DNA of 64,000 nucleotides from Desulfocapsa sp. (GTDB taxonomy: Bacteria > Desulfobacterota > Desulfobulbia > Desulfobulbales > Desulfocapsaceae), in contig JAQYVF010000014.1 of assembly GCA_030145625.1 (NCBI GenBank), forward strand, positions 1 through 64,000, given 5' to 3'. Below are positions 1 through 8,785 of the stretch, in pieces. Position 1 is the first letter of the stretch, and each line of letters begins with the position of its first letter. The position numbers and the translations under genes are program-made. Below the pieces are notes generated by a model, which was not told where the DNA came from, made no database searches, and saw only the letters and a list, made by a program, of their open reading frames with translations.

Positions 1-6
1 AATATA

Positions 7-149
7 TAGGCCACCTGGCAAAATTCTTTTCGCCCAAACTCTTCGTTATGAGATAAATTTTATCCTCGGAATATCAAGTATATGCCTACGGTAAAATTTT
101 TCTCATGCCTCGATTTTGAACGAAAATTCTAATTTTTCAAGGTACCCTA
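7..149. mobile_element. Foldback MITE-like repeat, copy 1
   Basis: First of three near-identical 143-146 bp elements (others at 2640-2784 and 28666-28811). It begins TAGGCCACC and ends GGTACCCTA, with TA at both borders. The left half and the reverse complement of the right half align along almost the whole length with mismatches, so the element can fold into one long imperfect hairpin. It has no coding capacity. Size, long terminal inverted repeats and TA borders are typical of MITEs moved by IS630/Tc1-mariner transposases; that family assignment is inferred, and no transposase is present in the window. Confidence 0.75.
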
Positions 150-268
150 TAGAAAAAGAGGCATATCTTTCCATTCAAAGGGACAATGAAGAGTTGCTAA
201 AGTTATTGATTTCCATAGTCAAATCACCCAAGAAGACAAACTGATTTCTCTTCACTATCAACTAAATC

Positions 269-1177
269 ATGGCGCATCAGAGTAATTCTTTAAAATCAAT
301 TTTCTTTGCCCTGGGGGCCAACTCTGCCATTTTTGTGGCCAAGCTGGCTGCGGCCCTGGTGACCGGTTCCGGGGCCATGCTGGCTGAGGCCATCCATTCT
401 TTGGCCGATACCGGAAACCAGGTTCTTTTGCTGGTTGGCTTGAAGCAGGCCAAGAGGCCGCCCACCCCCGAATATCCCCTTGGCTTTGGCAAGTCCATCT
501 ATTTTTGGTCTTTTATCGTTGCCCTCATCATGTTCAGTCTGGGCGGCATGTTTTCCATCTATGAGGGCATTCACAAGCTGCAGCATCCCGAGCCCCTGTC
601 CAGGCCCTGGATTGCCATTGGCGTTCTTGTCTTTTCCATTTTTGCAGAGTCGGTTTCACTCTGGGGCTGTCTGCGGGAAGTGAACAAGGTCCGAGGTGAC
701 CGTAGCCTGGCCAGATGGTTTAGGGAAAGTCGGCAAAGTGAATTACTGGTGGTCTTTGGTGAGGATCTGGCCGCTCTTTTAGGACTCTGCTTTGCCCTTG
801 TTGCCGTGGGAGTGACCATGGTCACCGGCAACCCTTTTTACGATGCCCTGGGTTCCATTGTCATCGGTGGCCTGCTTATCGTTATTGCTGTGCTCATCGG
901 TGTTGAGGTCAAGAATCTGCTCATTGGCCAGGGTGTTGAGCCTAGTCTGAAAAAGGAAATGGTCGCCTCTCTGGAGCAAGAAGAGAAGGTTGAGCAGGTG
1001 CTAAATCTGCTTACCCTGCAATTGGGTAATGATGTGATGGTGGCAGTAAAGGCCAAAATGCAGGACTGCGCCACAGGCGATGATATGGTGGAGGCGATTA
1101 ATGCCTGCGAGGCCCGTTTTCGGACCCGGTTTCCAGAGACTCTCTGGCTTTTCTTTGAACCGGACAATAAAAAATAA
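269..1177 (+). CDS. Cation diffusion facilitator (CDF) family transporter
   Basis: A 302-residue integral membrane protein of the CDF family, which exports divalent metals (Zn, Fe, Mn, Co) from the cytoplasm by proton antiport. The metal-site signature HSLADTGNQ lies in the second membrane segment (about residues 43-51) and a second acidic signature GEDLAALLG in the fifth (about 165-173). About six hydrophobic helices are followed by a cytoplasmic C-terminal domain from about residue 215. The wording of the first motif resembles the SLC30A9-like branch rather than FieF or ZitB. It is monocistronic, with a MITE upstream and a REP array downstream. No strong ribosome-binding site precedes the ATG. 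The metal cannot be told from the sequence. Confidence 0.9.
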   Translation: MAHQSNSLKSIFFALGANSAIFVAKLAAALVTGSGAMLAEAIHSLADTGNQVLLLVGLKQAKRPPTPEYPLGFGKSIYFWSFIVALIMFSLGGMFSIYEGIHKLQHPEPLSRPWIAIGVLVFSIFAESVSLWGCLREVNKVRGDRSLARWFRESRQSELLVVFGEDLAALLGLCFALVAVGVTMVTGNPFYDALGSIVIGGLLIVIAVLIGVEVKNLLIGQGVEPSLKKEMVASLEQEEKVEQVLNLLTLQLGNDVMVAVKAKMQDCATGDDMVEAINACEARFRTRFPETLWLFFEPDNKK

Positions 1178-1229
1178 TGTGACAGTGTTCCTGTATCACA
1201 TCTGAACAGAACCAGTCTTGTGCTTATTG

Positions 1230-1750
1230 TAAGGGAAAGGATTTATCCGCGAACGGATGTGGTGCGGGATGCTTTCCTCTTTGCTGAGTGTTGGGGGTGG
1301 TTCGCGACTGAAGTCGCTCCTACTCGGATGGGAGTTCTGCTGTTATTGTGATAATCTGGCAAGATCTAGCAATAAGCATGTGCTGTTATGCAACTGGGAT
1401 GATGTGAAATTTAAGGGAAGTGGCTGACAAAAGCTATGGTTTTTGTAGGAGCGGATTAATCCGCGAATGGAGGTGGCGCGGGCTGCTTTCCTGTTTGCTG
1501 AGTGCGGGGGGTGGTTCGCGACTGAAGTCGCTCCTACTCGGATGAGAGCAATGCTTTTGTTGTGATAATCTGGCAAGTTTTAGCAATAAGCAGATGCTGT
1601 TGCGCAACTGGGATGGTGTGTGAGTTAAGAGAGGTAGTAGGTAAAACCTATGGTTGTTGTAGGAGCGGATTTATCCGCGAATGGTGTTGGCGCGGGATGC
1701 TTTTCTCTTTGCTGAGTGTGGGGTTGGTTCGCGACTGAAGTCGCTCCTAC
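1230..1750. repeat. Tandem array of ~214-bp units containing paired REP-type palindromes
   Basis: This fills most of the gene-free stretch between the CDF gene and nfo. Each unit carries a hairpin sequence of the type GTAGGAGCGGATTTATCCGCG (1445 and 1658; a degenerate version near 1238) followed about 70 bp later by the inverted partner TTCGCGACTGAAGTCGCTCC (starting near 1301, 1514 and 1728). The intervals are 213-214 bp, and the spacer between units is also conserved (for example GATAATCTGGCAAG near 1351 and 1565), so whole units were duplicated, about 2.5 copies. REP/BIME elements of this kind are usually mobilised by RAYT (TnpA-REP) transposases; none is seen here. Confidence 0.85.
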
Positions 1751-1777
1751 ATGTTTCGTGGTTGTGGAGGTGGGTGG

Positions 1778-2626
1778 TTATTCTTTGAGAAGATTCCTCA
1801 GGATTTTGAGATTGTCACGGTCTTCCTGCAGGTCTTTGCCCTTCGGGGTCTCAAGGGTCATGGGGTGGTCGGCAAAGCGGGGATCGTTGAGGAGGTTGGC
1901 AAAGCCTGACACTCCGATTGCTCCCTGGCCGATCTGTTCGTGCCGGTCGACTCGACTTTCCAGTCCCTTTTTAGAGTCATTGAGGTGGAAGAATTTGATT
2001 CGTTCAATCCCCACCTGTTTATCAAACTCTGCCATGGTTGCCTGGTAGCTCTCCTCACTGCGGATATCATAGCCGGCCGCAAAGATGTGGCAGGTGTCTA
2101 GGCAGATACCGAGTTTTTCCGGATGCTTTGAGCTTCCTATAATGGTACCCAGCTCTTCAAAGCGGCTACCAAGTCCTGTGCCCTGACCGGCAGTGGTCTC
2201 AAGGAGCACGGTGACCTGGTTTTCGGCAAGTTCAAGGGCTCGGTCAAGATTTTTGGTGAATCGGGCTAAACCTTCTTCCACGCCGTCCCCTCCGTGAGAA
2301 CCGGGATGCATGACCACAAGAGGGATCTTCAGTGCTTCACAGCGCTTCAGTTCCTCTGTAAAGGCAGCTATGGATTTCTCCACCAGTTCTTCTTTCCCTG
2401 AGGCCAAATTAATCAGGTAAGAGGCGTGCGATGCCACGGGCATGGGTTGGGCTTCCTGCCAGGCTGCTGCAAAAAGGCTCTGTTCTTCTTCAGTAACCGG
2501 TTTTGGTTTCCACTGTCGCTGGTTGCGGGTAAAAATCTGCAAGGCAGCACCACCGACGCTTCTGATGTGGTCAAAGGCCAGGTGCAGGCCACCGGCTACG
2601 GATTCATGGGCTCCTAATAAAGGCAT
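1778..2626 (-). CDS. nfo: Deoxyribonuclease IV (AP endonuclease)
   Basis: A 282-residue endonuclease IV, a zinc-dependent TIM-barrel enzyme that cuts the phosphodiester bond 5' to abasic sites in base-excision repair. Family hallmarks are the N-terminal LLGAHESVAGG and ALQIFTRNQRQW. Metal-ligand motifs include VMHPGSH (about residue 110), LLETTAGQG (about 145), GICLDTCHIFAAGYD (about 177) and FFHLNDSKKGLESRVDRHEQIG (about 215, given as family landmarks). Length is normal. The sequence GAGGGAAATAG just before the ATG is a good ribosome-binding site. A MITE separates it from the end of the upstream minus-strand operon, so read-through is possible. Confidence 0.96.
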   Translation of the reverse strand: MPLLGAHESVAGGLHLAFDHIRSVGGAALQIFTRNQRQWKPKPVTEEEQSLFAAAWQEAQPMPVASHASYLINLASGKEELVEKSIAAFTEELKRCEALKIPLVVMHPGSHGGDGVEEGLARFTKNLDRALELAENQVTVLLETTAGQGTGLGSRFEELGTIIGSSKHPEKLGICLDTCHIFAAGYDIRSEESYQATMAEFDKQVGIERIKFFHLNDSKKGLESRVDRHEQIGQGAIGVSGFANLLNDPRFADHPMTLETPKGKDLQEDRDNLKILRNLLKE

Positions 2627-2639
2627 CTATTTCCCTCTA

Positions 2640-2784
2640 TAGGCCACCTTGCAAAATTGCCTTTTCACCCAAACTCTTCGTTATAAGAAAAATATTATCC
2701 TCAGAATATCAAATATATGCCTGCGGTAAAATTTTTTTCATGCCTCGATTTTGAACGAAAATTCTAATTTTTCAAGGTACCCTA
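2640..2784. mobile_element. Foldback MITE-like repeat, copy 2
   Basis: A 145-bp copy of the element at 7-149, beginning TAGGCCACCTTGC and ending CAAGGTACCCTA with TA borders. It sits between the 3' end of the minus-strand envelope operon and nfo. The CTA at its right end (2782-2784) is read as the TAG stop codon of the DUF5329 gene, so the insertion has set or replaced that gene's terminus. Confidence 0.75.
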
Positions 2785-3159
2785 CAATGATTCTTTTTGT
2801 TTCTGCTCTTTCACTGACTCCCTGTGATACGTCAGGGCTTCCTCTAACCACTGTTTGGACGGTAACTTTTTCTTATCTGCACAACGAACCTGATATTGTC
2901 TTCGTGAGAGACTGGACTTTGAGGCAATTTTATCGATAAAGTCCTCTGCTGTTTTGATTCGGCGTTTGGCATGATTGTATTTCATTTCCAGGTGTTCTCT
3001 GGCTTCGTTGGACTGATGCTCATCACCGTTGCGGATAAAAATACAGCCGCTTTCACCCAGGTAGGAGAGCAGATAATTGATTTCTTCGTTGTCTGCAGCA
3101 AGGGAAAAATTTCCAATAAATAACAATAGAAGTATTAAGGCGAGCTGGACTTTTTTCAT
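2782..3159 (-). CDS. DUF5329 family secreted protein
   Basis: A 125-residue protein with a Sec signal peptide (hydrophobic residues about 5-20, cleavage likely after LAA). The mature part matches the pattern of DUF5329: YLLSYLGESGCIFIRNG, a conserved REHL.MKYNHAKRRIKTAEDFI stretch, then VRC and KQWLEEAL. Members are small periplasmic proteins of unknown function. Its start overlaps the stop of the upstream EEP gene by 4 bp, so translation is coupled and it is the last gene of the eight-gene operon. Its TAG stop lies in the terminal base pairs of a MITE, so the native C-terminus may have been slightly changed. Confidence 0.8.
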   Translation of the reverse strand: MKKVQLALILLLLFIGNFSLAADNEEINYLLSYLGESGCIFIRNGDEHQSNEAREHLEMKYNHAKRRIKTAEDFIDKIASKSSLSRRQYQVRCADKKKLPSKQWLEEALTYHRESVKEQKQKESL

Positions 3160-4094
3160 GGTATTATTACTACGTTCGTTTCGTTGGTTTTCTCGATTGT
3201 GCTCAGCCGGAAGGTGACAGATATTGGATTATGATCCGAGGATGTTACTTGATGGACGGCATGACTGACAGGTTCCAGTCCACGATAGAGAATCTGGTCC
3301 ACCGGATCACCAAAAAAGAGAGTCCGGCCCCCTTCTGCAAAATTCAGAATTTGTAACGAAAGGTCCTCCGCCAGTTGCATCATAATCTCTGTTCGTTTTT
3401 CACTCCAGTTGTTAAAATCTCCGGCCAGAATAATCGGGCCGTCATGTTTTGTTAAAATGTCCCGCAGGCCATCAAGTTGATCCTGGTAGGCTCCAGTGCC
3501 AAGGGAAATGTTGATACCATGAATATTTGCCACCAGAAGTTCATCTATTGAATCTGCGATGTTATATTTGCTGATGAGGATAGTTTTTGGCAGGGTGATA
3601 AGCGGCTCGCTGTGGCGCAGGCCACAAGTGTAAAGATCCTGTACTGTGGATGCCACCAGTACTCCCGTGTCTTCCCCTTTGTATTTGAAGGCGCTGTTTA
3701 AATTCCAGTACAGATTCTTCTCTTGCAGCATTGCCTGAAGTTCAGCATTTAATGTTGCCTCCTGCAGGAAAATAATATCTTTTCCATGACTGAGCCGAAA
3801 AAAGTCGATACCCCAGTTTTGACGCTGTTCTTTATAGATGTTCCAGTCAAAGATGGATATGGAGTCAGGGGAAAGTCCTGGTCGTGGTGGAGTTGATTGC
3901 TGCTCATCTGGAGCGGTTTCTGTGCAGCTCCCGTTGCTTCGAGTCAGCGGGGTGGTCCTTGTTGCCGAAACAAGTTGTTCCTGCACCGGGATAAATGCGC
4001 AACTGAAGAAGGTCAAACAGAGAACTGCGGATAAGAGGATAGAGGCCGGGAACCGTATAGATTTAGCCCAATTTTTTAGATTTAATAATTGCAT
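3156..4094 (-). CDS. Endonuclease/exonuclease/phosphatase (EEP) family protein, exported
   Basis: A 312-residue protein with an N-terminal hydrophobic segment (about 17-32, ending FFSC, a weak lipobox) and an EEP domain from about residue 78. The catalytic landmarks of the fold are in order: FDWNIYK, FLQEA, ANIHG, LAGDFNNWS, DQILYRG and SSDHNPI. These supply the divalent metal, the general acid/base Asp-His pair and the phosphate site. EEP enzymes hydrolyse phosphodiesters in nucleic acids, inositol phosphates or sphingomyelin; an exported member beside a phospholipase-D lipoprotein makes a lipid or extracellular nucleic-acid substrate more likely, but this is inference. It starts 4 bp after the PLD stop and overlaps DUF5329. 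Confidence 0.85.
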   Translation of the reverse strand: MQLLNLKNWAKSIRFPASILLSAVLCLTFFSCAFIPVQEQLVSATRTTPLTRSNGSCTETAPDEQQSTPPRPGLSPDSISIFDWNIYKEQRQNWGIDFFRLSHGKDIIFLQEATLNAELQAMLQEKNLYWNLNSAFKYKGEDTGVLVASTVQDLYTCGLRHSEPLITLPKTILISKYNIADSIDELLVANIHGINISLGTGAYQDQLDGLRDILTKHDGPIILAGDFNNWSEKRTEIMMQLAEDLSLQILNFAEGGRTLFFGDPVDQILYRGLEPVSHAVHQVTSSDHNPISVTFRLSTIEKTNETNVVIIP

Positions 4095-4098
4095 GATA

Positions 4099-5709
4099 TC
4101 AGAGCTGTGATTCGATGGGGAGGAGGGTCATGAGTCCTATGGCGAAACGTCGCCAGAAGCCGGTGTGCGGATCAGTTGTCCAGACTCGTTCTTCATCGTC
4201 TTCTATTCCGTGCCAGGAAATGAACTCCATGCCTTCTTCATCGGTTTGTAGGTCAAGACGAAAGGCCATGGTTTTCGTGATATAGTCAAATCCATTGGCC
4301 ATGGTGTCGGCAACCTCAGGAGAGTTGACTATGATGCCAATTTCGGTGTTTTCGATAATGGAGCGTGGATCAAGGTTCAGGGAACCGACAAAGACCTGCT
4401 TTCTGTCAAAGACGAAGGATTTGGCATGAAGACTGGCCTTTAATGAACCCGAATCTCCTTTTTTTTCCTTGCGCTGCTCCTTGCTGAGAACTTTACTCAT
4501 CTCATAGAGTTCAACACCCGCCCGAAGCAGACTACTACGGTACTTCGCATATCCGGCATGGACTATGCCTACATCGGTTGAGGCGAGTGAGTTGGTCAAG
4601 ATACGTACACGTACACCACTTTTACTTAAATCTGCAAGAAACTTGGTGCCTGCTTTTCCCGGCACAAAATAGGGCGAAAAAATCAGAAATTCTCTCTCAA
4701 GCCCTTCAAGAAAGGGCTTGATCTGAAAAGATAAGGTGTGAGCAGGGTTTATGGTATAGCTTTGCAGCTTTTTTGGATTATCGGCAAGTACCTGGGCCTT
4801 TCCCCAATGGAATACCACCTTGTTGTTTCGTATAGTATTGGCAAGACGGGAGTTGGAAAGTGATTGCAGGTATTCTGTAACCAATTTTTGGCTATGATAC
4901 TCAGCCAGCCTACGGCGACCCTTTTCGATGGCATTTTCATTGACCAGGTCCGGCCGGAGCAGGGCAATGGGATAGGACATGTCAGAGTTCCAGTACTGGT
5001 CAAATGAGGCAGATACCTCTTTTACCACAGGCCCTATGGCCAGGATATCAAGGTCGGCAAAGGCAAGGGTGGGATCTGCTTCAAAATATTCGTTGCCGAT
5101 ATTCCGTCCGCCTACGATGGTAGCCTGATTATCTACGGTGAAGGATTTATTGTGCATGCGACGGGTTACAGAGCCGAATCCGGTAATAAACTGTGAGCTT
5201 CGCAGTGCATTGCGGCTGAATGGGTTGAAGACGCGCAATCCAATATTGGGGTGGGCGGCAAGGGCAGACAGCGACTCATCCCGCTTTTCCAGATCCATGT
5301 CATCAATGAGGATTCGAACCCTAATACCTCGGTCGGCCGCCTTGATCAGCTGCTCGCCAAAAAGGTTGCCGGTGAGATCATTATGGATCATATAATATTG
5401 GGCATCAATACTCCGCTCTGCTCCCTGAGCCAACAGGGCTCTGGCGGTAAAGGCATCCAAACCATTGGTGAGCAGGAAAAAACCGGATTCTTCAGAGTGG
5501 TCTTTTTTCTGGGCGTTGTATCCTTTTCCTATTCTGGTGTCGGCAGTGTCCTGCAGGGCATAGCTCTTGGGGGAACTGGTATTCGGGGGCAGGGAGGAGG
5601 CACAGCCGCCCAGTAACAGCAGGGTGCAGATAATAAGAAGGTAGTGTCTGCAATGAGATGGAATCATAAACATATAAAAATGGTATGTTGAACGTATAAG
5701 TAGTTTCAA
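4099..5709 (-). CDS. Phospholipase D / cardiolipin-synthase-like lipoprotein
   Basis: A protein of up to 536 residues with two HKD phosphodiesterase motifs: HNKSFTVD (about residues 186-193) followed by GGRNIG, and HAKSFVFD (about 430) followed by GSLNLDPRS. Both His-Lys-Asp sets are intact. A lipoprotein signal ends in LLGGC, so the enzyme is probably anchored in the envelope. Layout resembles ClsC-type or other PLD lipoproteins that hydrolyse or transfer phosphatidyl groups. The 5'-most start is a TTG four bases after the preceding gene's stop; ATG codons at 5673 and 5667 would still keep the signal peptide, and no ribosome-binding site decides between them. Part of the envelope operon. Confidence 0.88.
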   Translation of the reverse strand: MKLLIRSTYHFYMFMIPSHCRHYLLIICTLLLLGGCASSLPPNTSSPKSYALQDTADTRIGKGYNAQKKDHSEESGFFLLTNGLDAFTARALLAQGAERSIDAQYYMIHNDLTGNLFGEQLIKAADRGIRVRILIDDMDLEKRDESLSALAAHPNIGLRVFNPFSRNALRSSQFITGFGSVTRRMHNKSFTVDNQATIVGGRNIGNEYFEADPTLAFADLDILAIGPVVKEVSASFDQYWNSDMSYPIALLRPDLVNENAIEKGRRRLAEYHSQKLVTEYLQSLSNSRLANTIRNNKVVFHWGKAQVLADNPKKLQSYTINPAHTLSFQIKPFLEGLEREFLIFSPYFVPGKAGTKFLADLSKSGVRVRILTNSLASTDVGIVHAGYAKYRSSLLRAGVELYEMSKVLSKEQRKEKKGDSGSLKASLHAKSFVFDRKQVFVGSLNLDPRSIIENTEIGIIVNSPEVADTMANGFDYITKTMAFRLDLQTDEEGMEFISWHGIEDDEERVWTTDPHTGFWRRFAIGLMTLLPIESQL

Positions 5710-5713
5710 TGTA

Positions 5714-6865
5714 TTAATACACTTTCACCACAAATTCCATCTGCTCTCCCCGGATACGATTGACTACCAGAGGCCTCAGGGTTTTGCCATCTGGCCGAAT
5801 GGTAATTTTCCCCATAATCCCATCAAAGTCAACAGTGTCACGTATCATGGCATTCACACATTCCCTGTCTGCGGGATCTTGACAACGGTTCATGGCCTGC
5901 AGTAAAATGGCGATTCCTTCAAAGCCGGTGGCAGGGAAAGAGCTCTTGTTGCCCTTGAAGAGTGAATGGTAAACCTTTGCGACCTTTTTCCCTGCTGGAG
6001 TCATTTCTATGGTATTGCTGTACATATCTATAGCCAGCAGTCCATCAAGATGACCAATGTCTTCCTGGTGCCGGGCAAGAACAATGGATAATAAACCGTC
6101 CCCCGTCATAACTTCGGGAGTCCATCCTATTTTTTCTGCAGCTTTGGAGATTGTGATGACATCTTCTGCTGTCACCGGCAGGTAGAGTAACTGGACATTT
6201 TCTTCACGAAGGTGTGTCACTATTATATCATAATCAACTGTCTCGGCTACTATTGGAATCACGTCGGTGATCTGGCCTTCGATTGAACGAAACTTGCGTA
6301 TAAATTCATCGGCAAGGGAGCTGGAGTGAAAACTGTTTGGATTGTTGAAAACAGCTACCCGGTCAAGCAGCAGCTCATCGCGAACAAAGAGGGCGGCAAC
6401 TTTCCCCTGAAAAGTATTATCAAAACAGATCTGACTGACATATTGTGTGTCTTTACTGATATCCGAGTGAGTGGCCAGTAAAACCAGTACCGGTATCTGG
6501 TGCTGGTCTGCAATGGAATTTACAGCCAGAGCTGAAGCACTGGTCGACAGAAGAATGACCGCAGACACGTTATCCGAATCTACCAACTTTCTGAAGGCCT
6601 TGAGAGTGAGTTCCGGATTGTTTTGGTCATCTTCAATCCGCAGTTTAATAGCATCGCCGTTATCAAGATAGGGATGTAGGTGCAGCGCTGTTTGAATTCC
6701 TTTCAAAGTGTCTTCTCCCAAGGCCTGTTCCGGGCCACTCATTGGTCCGATTACTCCAACTTTTATGGTGGTGCCGCTTGGTGTAATTGGCGATTGTTCT
6801 CCGCTACAACCCGACAAGAGGAGAAGGAGTAAGATGATAAGGATGAGATAAGCTGTTTTTTTCAT
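5714..6865 (-). CDS. ABC-type branched-chain amino-acid-like substrate-binding lipoprotein
   Basis: A 383-residue type-I periplasmic binding protein of the LivJ-like Peripla_BP_6 family. A lipobox LLLLSGC at about residue 20 indicates membrane anchoring. After it comes the usual opening KVGVIGPMSGPEQALGED, then alternating lobes with AVILLSTSASALAV and the hinge region near VMTGDGLLS. No ABC permease or ATPase genes are adjacent, so it may be an orphan receptor or a sensor-like binding protein rather than part of a transporter. It lies 6 bp after the DUF389 fusion gene and 4 bp before the PLD gene, inside the operon. The ligand is unknown. Confidence 0.85.
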   Translation of the reverse strand: MKKTAYLILIILLLLLLSGCSGEQSPITPSGTTIKVGVIGPMSGPEQALGEDTLKGIQTALHLHPYLDNGDAIKLRIEDDQNNPELTLKAFRKLVDSDNVSAVILLSTSASALAVNSIADQHQIPVLVLLATHSDISKDTQYVSQICFDNTFQGKVAALFVRDELLLDRVAVFNNPNSFHSSSLADEFIRKFRSIEGQITDVIPIVAETVDYDIIVTHLREENVQLLYLPVTAEDVITISKAAEKIGWTPEVMTGDGLLSIVLARHQEDIGHLDGLLAIDMYSNTIEMTPAGKKVAKVYHSLFKGNKSSFPATGFEGIAILLQAMNRCQDPADRECVNAMIRDTVDFDGIMGKITIRPDGKTLRPLVVNRIRGEQMEFVVKVY

Positions 6866-6871
6866 GAGCTC

Positions 6872-8764
6872 CTACGGAATGAAAATAGTTTGCACTCTGA
6901 TATCAAGGGCATCGGTAAAGTTGGATTCAATCTTTTTTCTCAGTTGGTTGAGATCCTTTCTGGTCAGCTGTTCACGTACCAGGACACGTACAAAAAGGAG
7001 ATCCTTCTCCCTTTGCTGAACAAGATCTGCCCGCTGGACAATGAGATACTTGTCGTTGATCAGAAAGCGTTCCTGCTGCCAGTTTTTTTCAATCACTGTT
7101 GTCTCAACAAGATTGCGGTAGGAGAGATAGAGGGGGATAGTAATGCAAACCAGAAGCAGCGCCACAAAGGCAAGGCCCCGTTTGTCGCGCACCACCGGGG
7201 AATAGCCAAGTACCCGAAACGTTATGGTCGCGGCCAGGGTAATACCGATAAGGTTGGTGGAAAAAAGGAGAAAGGCCTTGCCGAAAAATGCAAGATCTCC
7301 CATGCCAAGGCCAATTCCGGCAACGGCGAGGGGTGGGACAAGAGCCACGGCAATGGATACGCCGGCCAGACTCTGGAGGATTTCTTTATGTGATTTGGTA
7401 TAAGCCCCTGCTACACCGGCTACAATGGCTACAGCAAGGTCAAGCAGGCTGGGGTTGAGACGGGCCTGCATCTCCATGGTTATCGGTTTGTGGGGAAACA
7501 ATAATGATATGAGGCTGGCCGCTGACAGGGCGATGAGAATACCCACAGTTATGGTCAGAATTGAAGTCTTTGAGAGCTTTGTGTCATGACGCAACAGGCC
7601 CATGGCCAGAGCAACAATGGGTGCCATCAGAGGGGCAAGAAGCATGGCACCGATAACCACAGCTGAACTGGACAGATAGAGGCCAACAGCAGCGAGCATG
7701 GTGCTGAGTACCATCAGGACCAGATAGGTGGGCTGTATCTTTGCATCATCACGCAGGGACAGGAACAGATCCCGAAAGCGATCTTCGGATGCATACGAAA
7801 AAAATGGTATTCTTCTCTTTCCTGCTTTGACCAGCTCTTTGCCTGCCGGCAGGGACTTTATCTCTATTCTTTCATCTGATTCCTTGGAATTTTTAGTTGG
7901 TTGCCGTAATCGTTCTCCCACGTTGACACGCACTGCACTGGGAATTGTCTCACAGTGCAGTGGGGTCTGGGTTGTTTTTTCTCCATCTATTGCAACCTCA
8001 AGGGGCAGATTTGTTTCAATAGTGATTGTTGGACTCTTGATATAGCCGATACTGCTGGGAATTCTTTTCCGCTGCCCACGGCAGCGGAATGTCTGATACA
8101 GAAAGGTGAAATAGTCCGTTATGGAGATGGGAGCGGTAATCACCATGGAAATCATACCATCGGTGAGAGAGCTGTCATGGGAGATGAGTCTGGAGGCCAA
8201 TGTTCGTTCATGGCGTTGTATTATCATACAGCCGCTGGCAGCTGTTGTTATTTTTTTCCCACTTGCGGCAGTGAATTGAAAGGGAAGCAGTTTGAGACCA
8301 ATAAGGCGCTGCAAGGCGTTCGATGCTGCCTGTACCGGATTAATATTTATTGGGGCGTCTATCAGTGGGAGTCTGCCGATTGCAGCCTTGAAGACCAGTA
8401 GTTGTTTGTTGCAGAGGATGACATCCATGATCTGAGCATTCTCTTGTAAGGCAAGATCGAGGGCGGCATCAGTTTTTGGCGGCAAGTCATAGCAGTTTTT
8501 CAGATCTTTTTGTTTCGAGGTTGGAATGATGCCGATACTGAAGTCGAGTTCCATGGCCAGCGTCAAAACTGATTTGATCGCATGCAGGGGGGCTGCAATA
8601 ACAACATGATTGATTTGCAACAGGTAGTGTACCGGATTGTCGAGAAAGAGTTGCATGCTAACAGGTGTAATGTGACTGCCAAAAGGGTTCTCGACGACCT
8701 GCTTAATCAGCTCTTCTGTTTCAAAGACGTAAAGAAACAGTGCTGATTTTACATGTGATTCCAT
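6872..8764 (-). CDS. DUF389 membrane protein with N-terminal degenerate diacylglycerol-kinase-like domain
   Basis: A 630-residue fusion. Residues about 30-285 have the order of a DAGK/YegS-type lipid kinase: a strand-helix segment, SIGIIPTSKQKDLKNCYDL where active enzymes have IPxGTxNDFA, and late IDGEKTTQTPLH plus a P.AVRVNVG strand like the kinase C-lobe. The nucleotide-binding GGDGT motif is not recognisable; the matching place reads VVIAAPLHA, so kinase activity is doubtful. Residues about 340-560 form the DUF389/TIGR00341 membrane domain, with GAMLLAPLMAPIVALAMG and SLAGVSIAVALVPPLAVAGIG. DUF389 function is not established. It lies between AsmA and the binding lipoprotein in the operon. 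Confidence 0.8.
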   Translation of the reverse strand: MESHVKSALFLYVFETEELIKQVVENPFGSHITPVSMQLFLDNPVHYLLQINHVVIAAPLHAIKSVLTLAMELDFSIGIIPTSKQKDLKNCYDLPPKTDAALDLALQENAQIMDVILCNKQLLVFKAAIGRLPLIDAPININPVQAASNALQRLIGLKLLPFQFTAASGKKITTAASGCMIIQRHERTLASRLISHDSSLTDGMISMVITAPISITDYFTFLYQTFRCRGQRKRIPSSIGYIKSPTITIETNLPLEVAIDGEKTTQTPLHCETIPSAVRVNVGERLRQPTKNSKESDERIEIKSLPAGKELVKAGKRRIPFFSYASEDRFRDLFLSLRDDAKIQPTYLVLMVLSTMLAAVGLYLSSSAVVIGAMLLAPLMAPIVALAMGLLRHDTKLSKTSILTITVGILIALSAASLISLLFPHKPITMEMQARLNPSLLDLAVAIVAGVAGAYTKSHKEILQSLAGVSIAVALVPPLAVAGIGLGMGDLAFFGKAFLLFSTNLIGITLAATITFRVLGYSPVVRDKRGLAFVALLLVCITIPLYLSYRNLVETTVIEKNWQQERFLINDKYLIVQRADLVQQREKDLLFVRVLVREQLTRKDLNQLRKKIESNFTDALDIRVQTIFIP

Positions 8765-8785
8765 GATGCTTTCCTGTCAATATGG

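Noticed and set aside
1230-1750. Possible CRISPR array
   Set aside because: The unit is 214 bp with palindromic pairs and conserved spacers, not short repeats with unique spacers; no cas genes.
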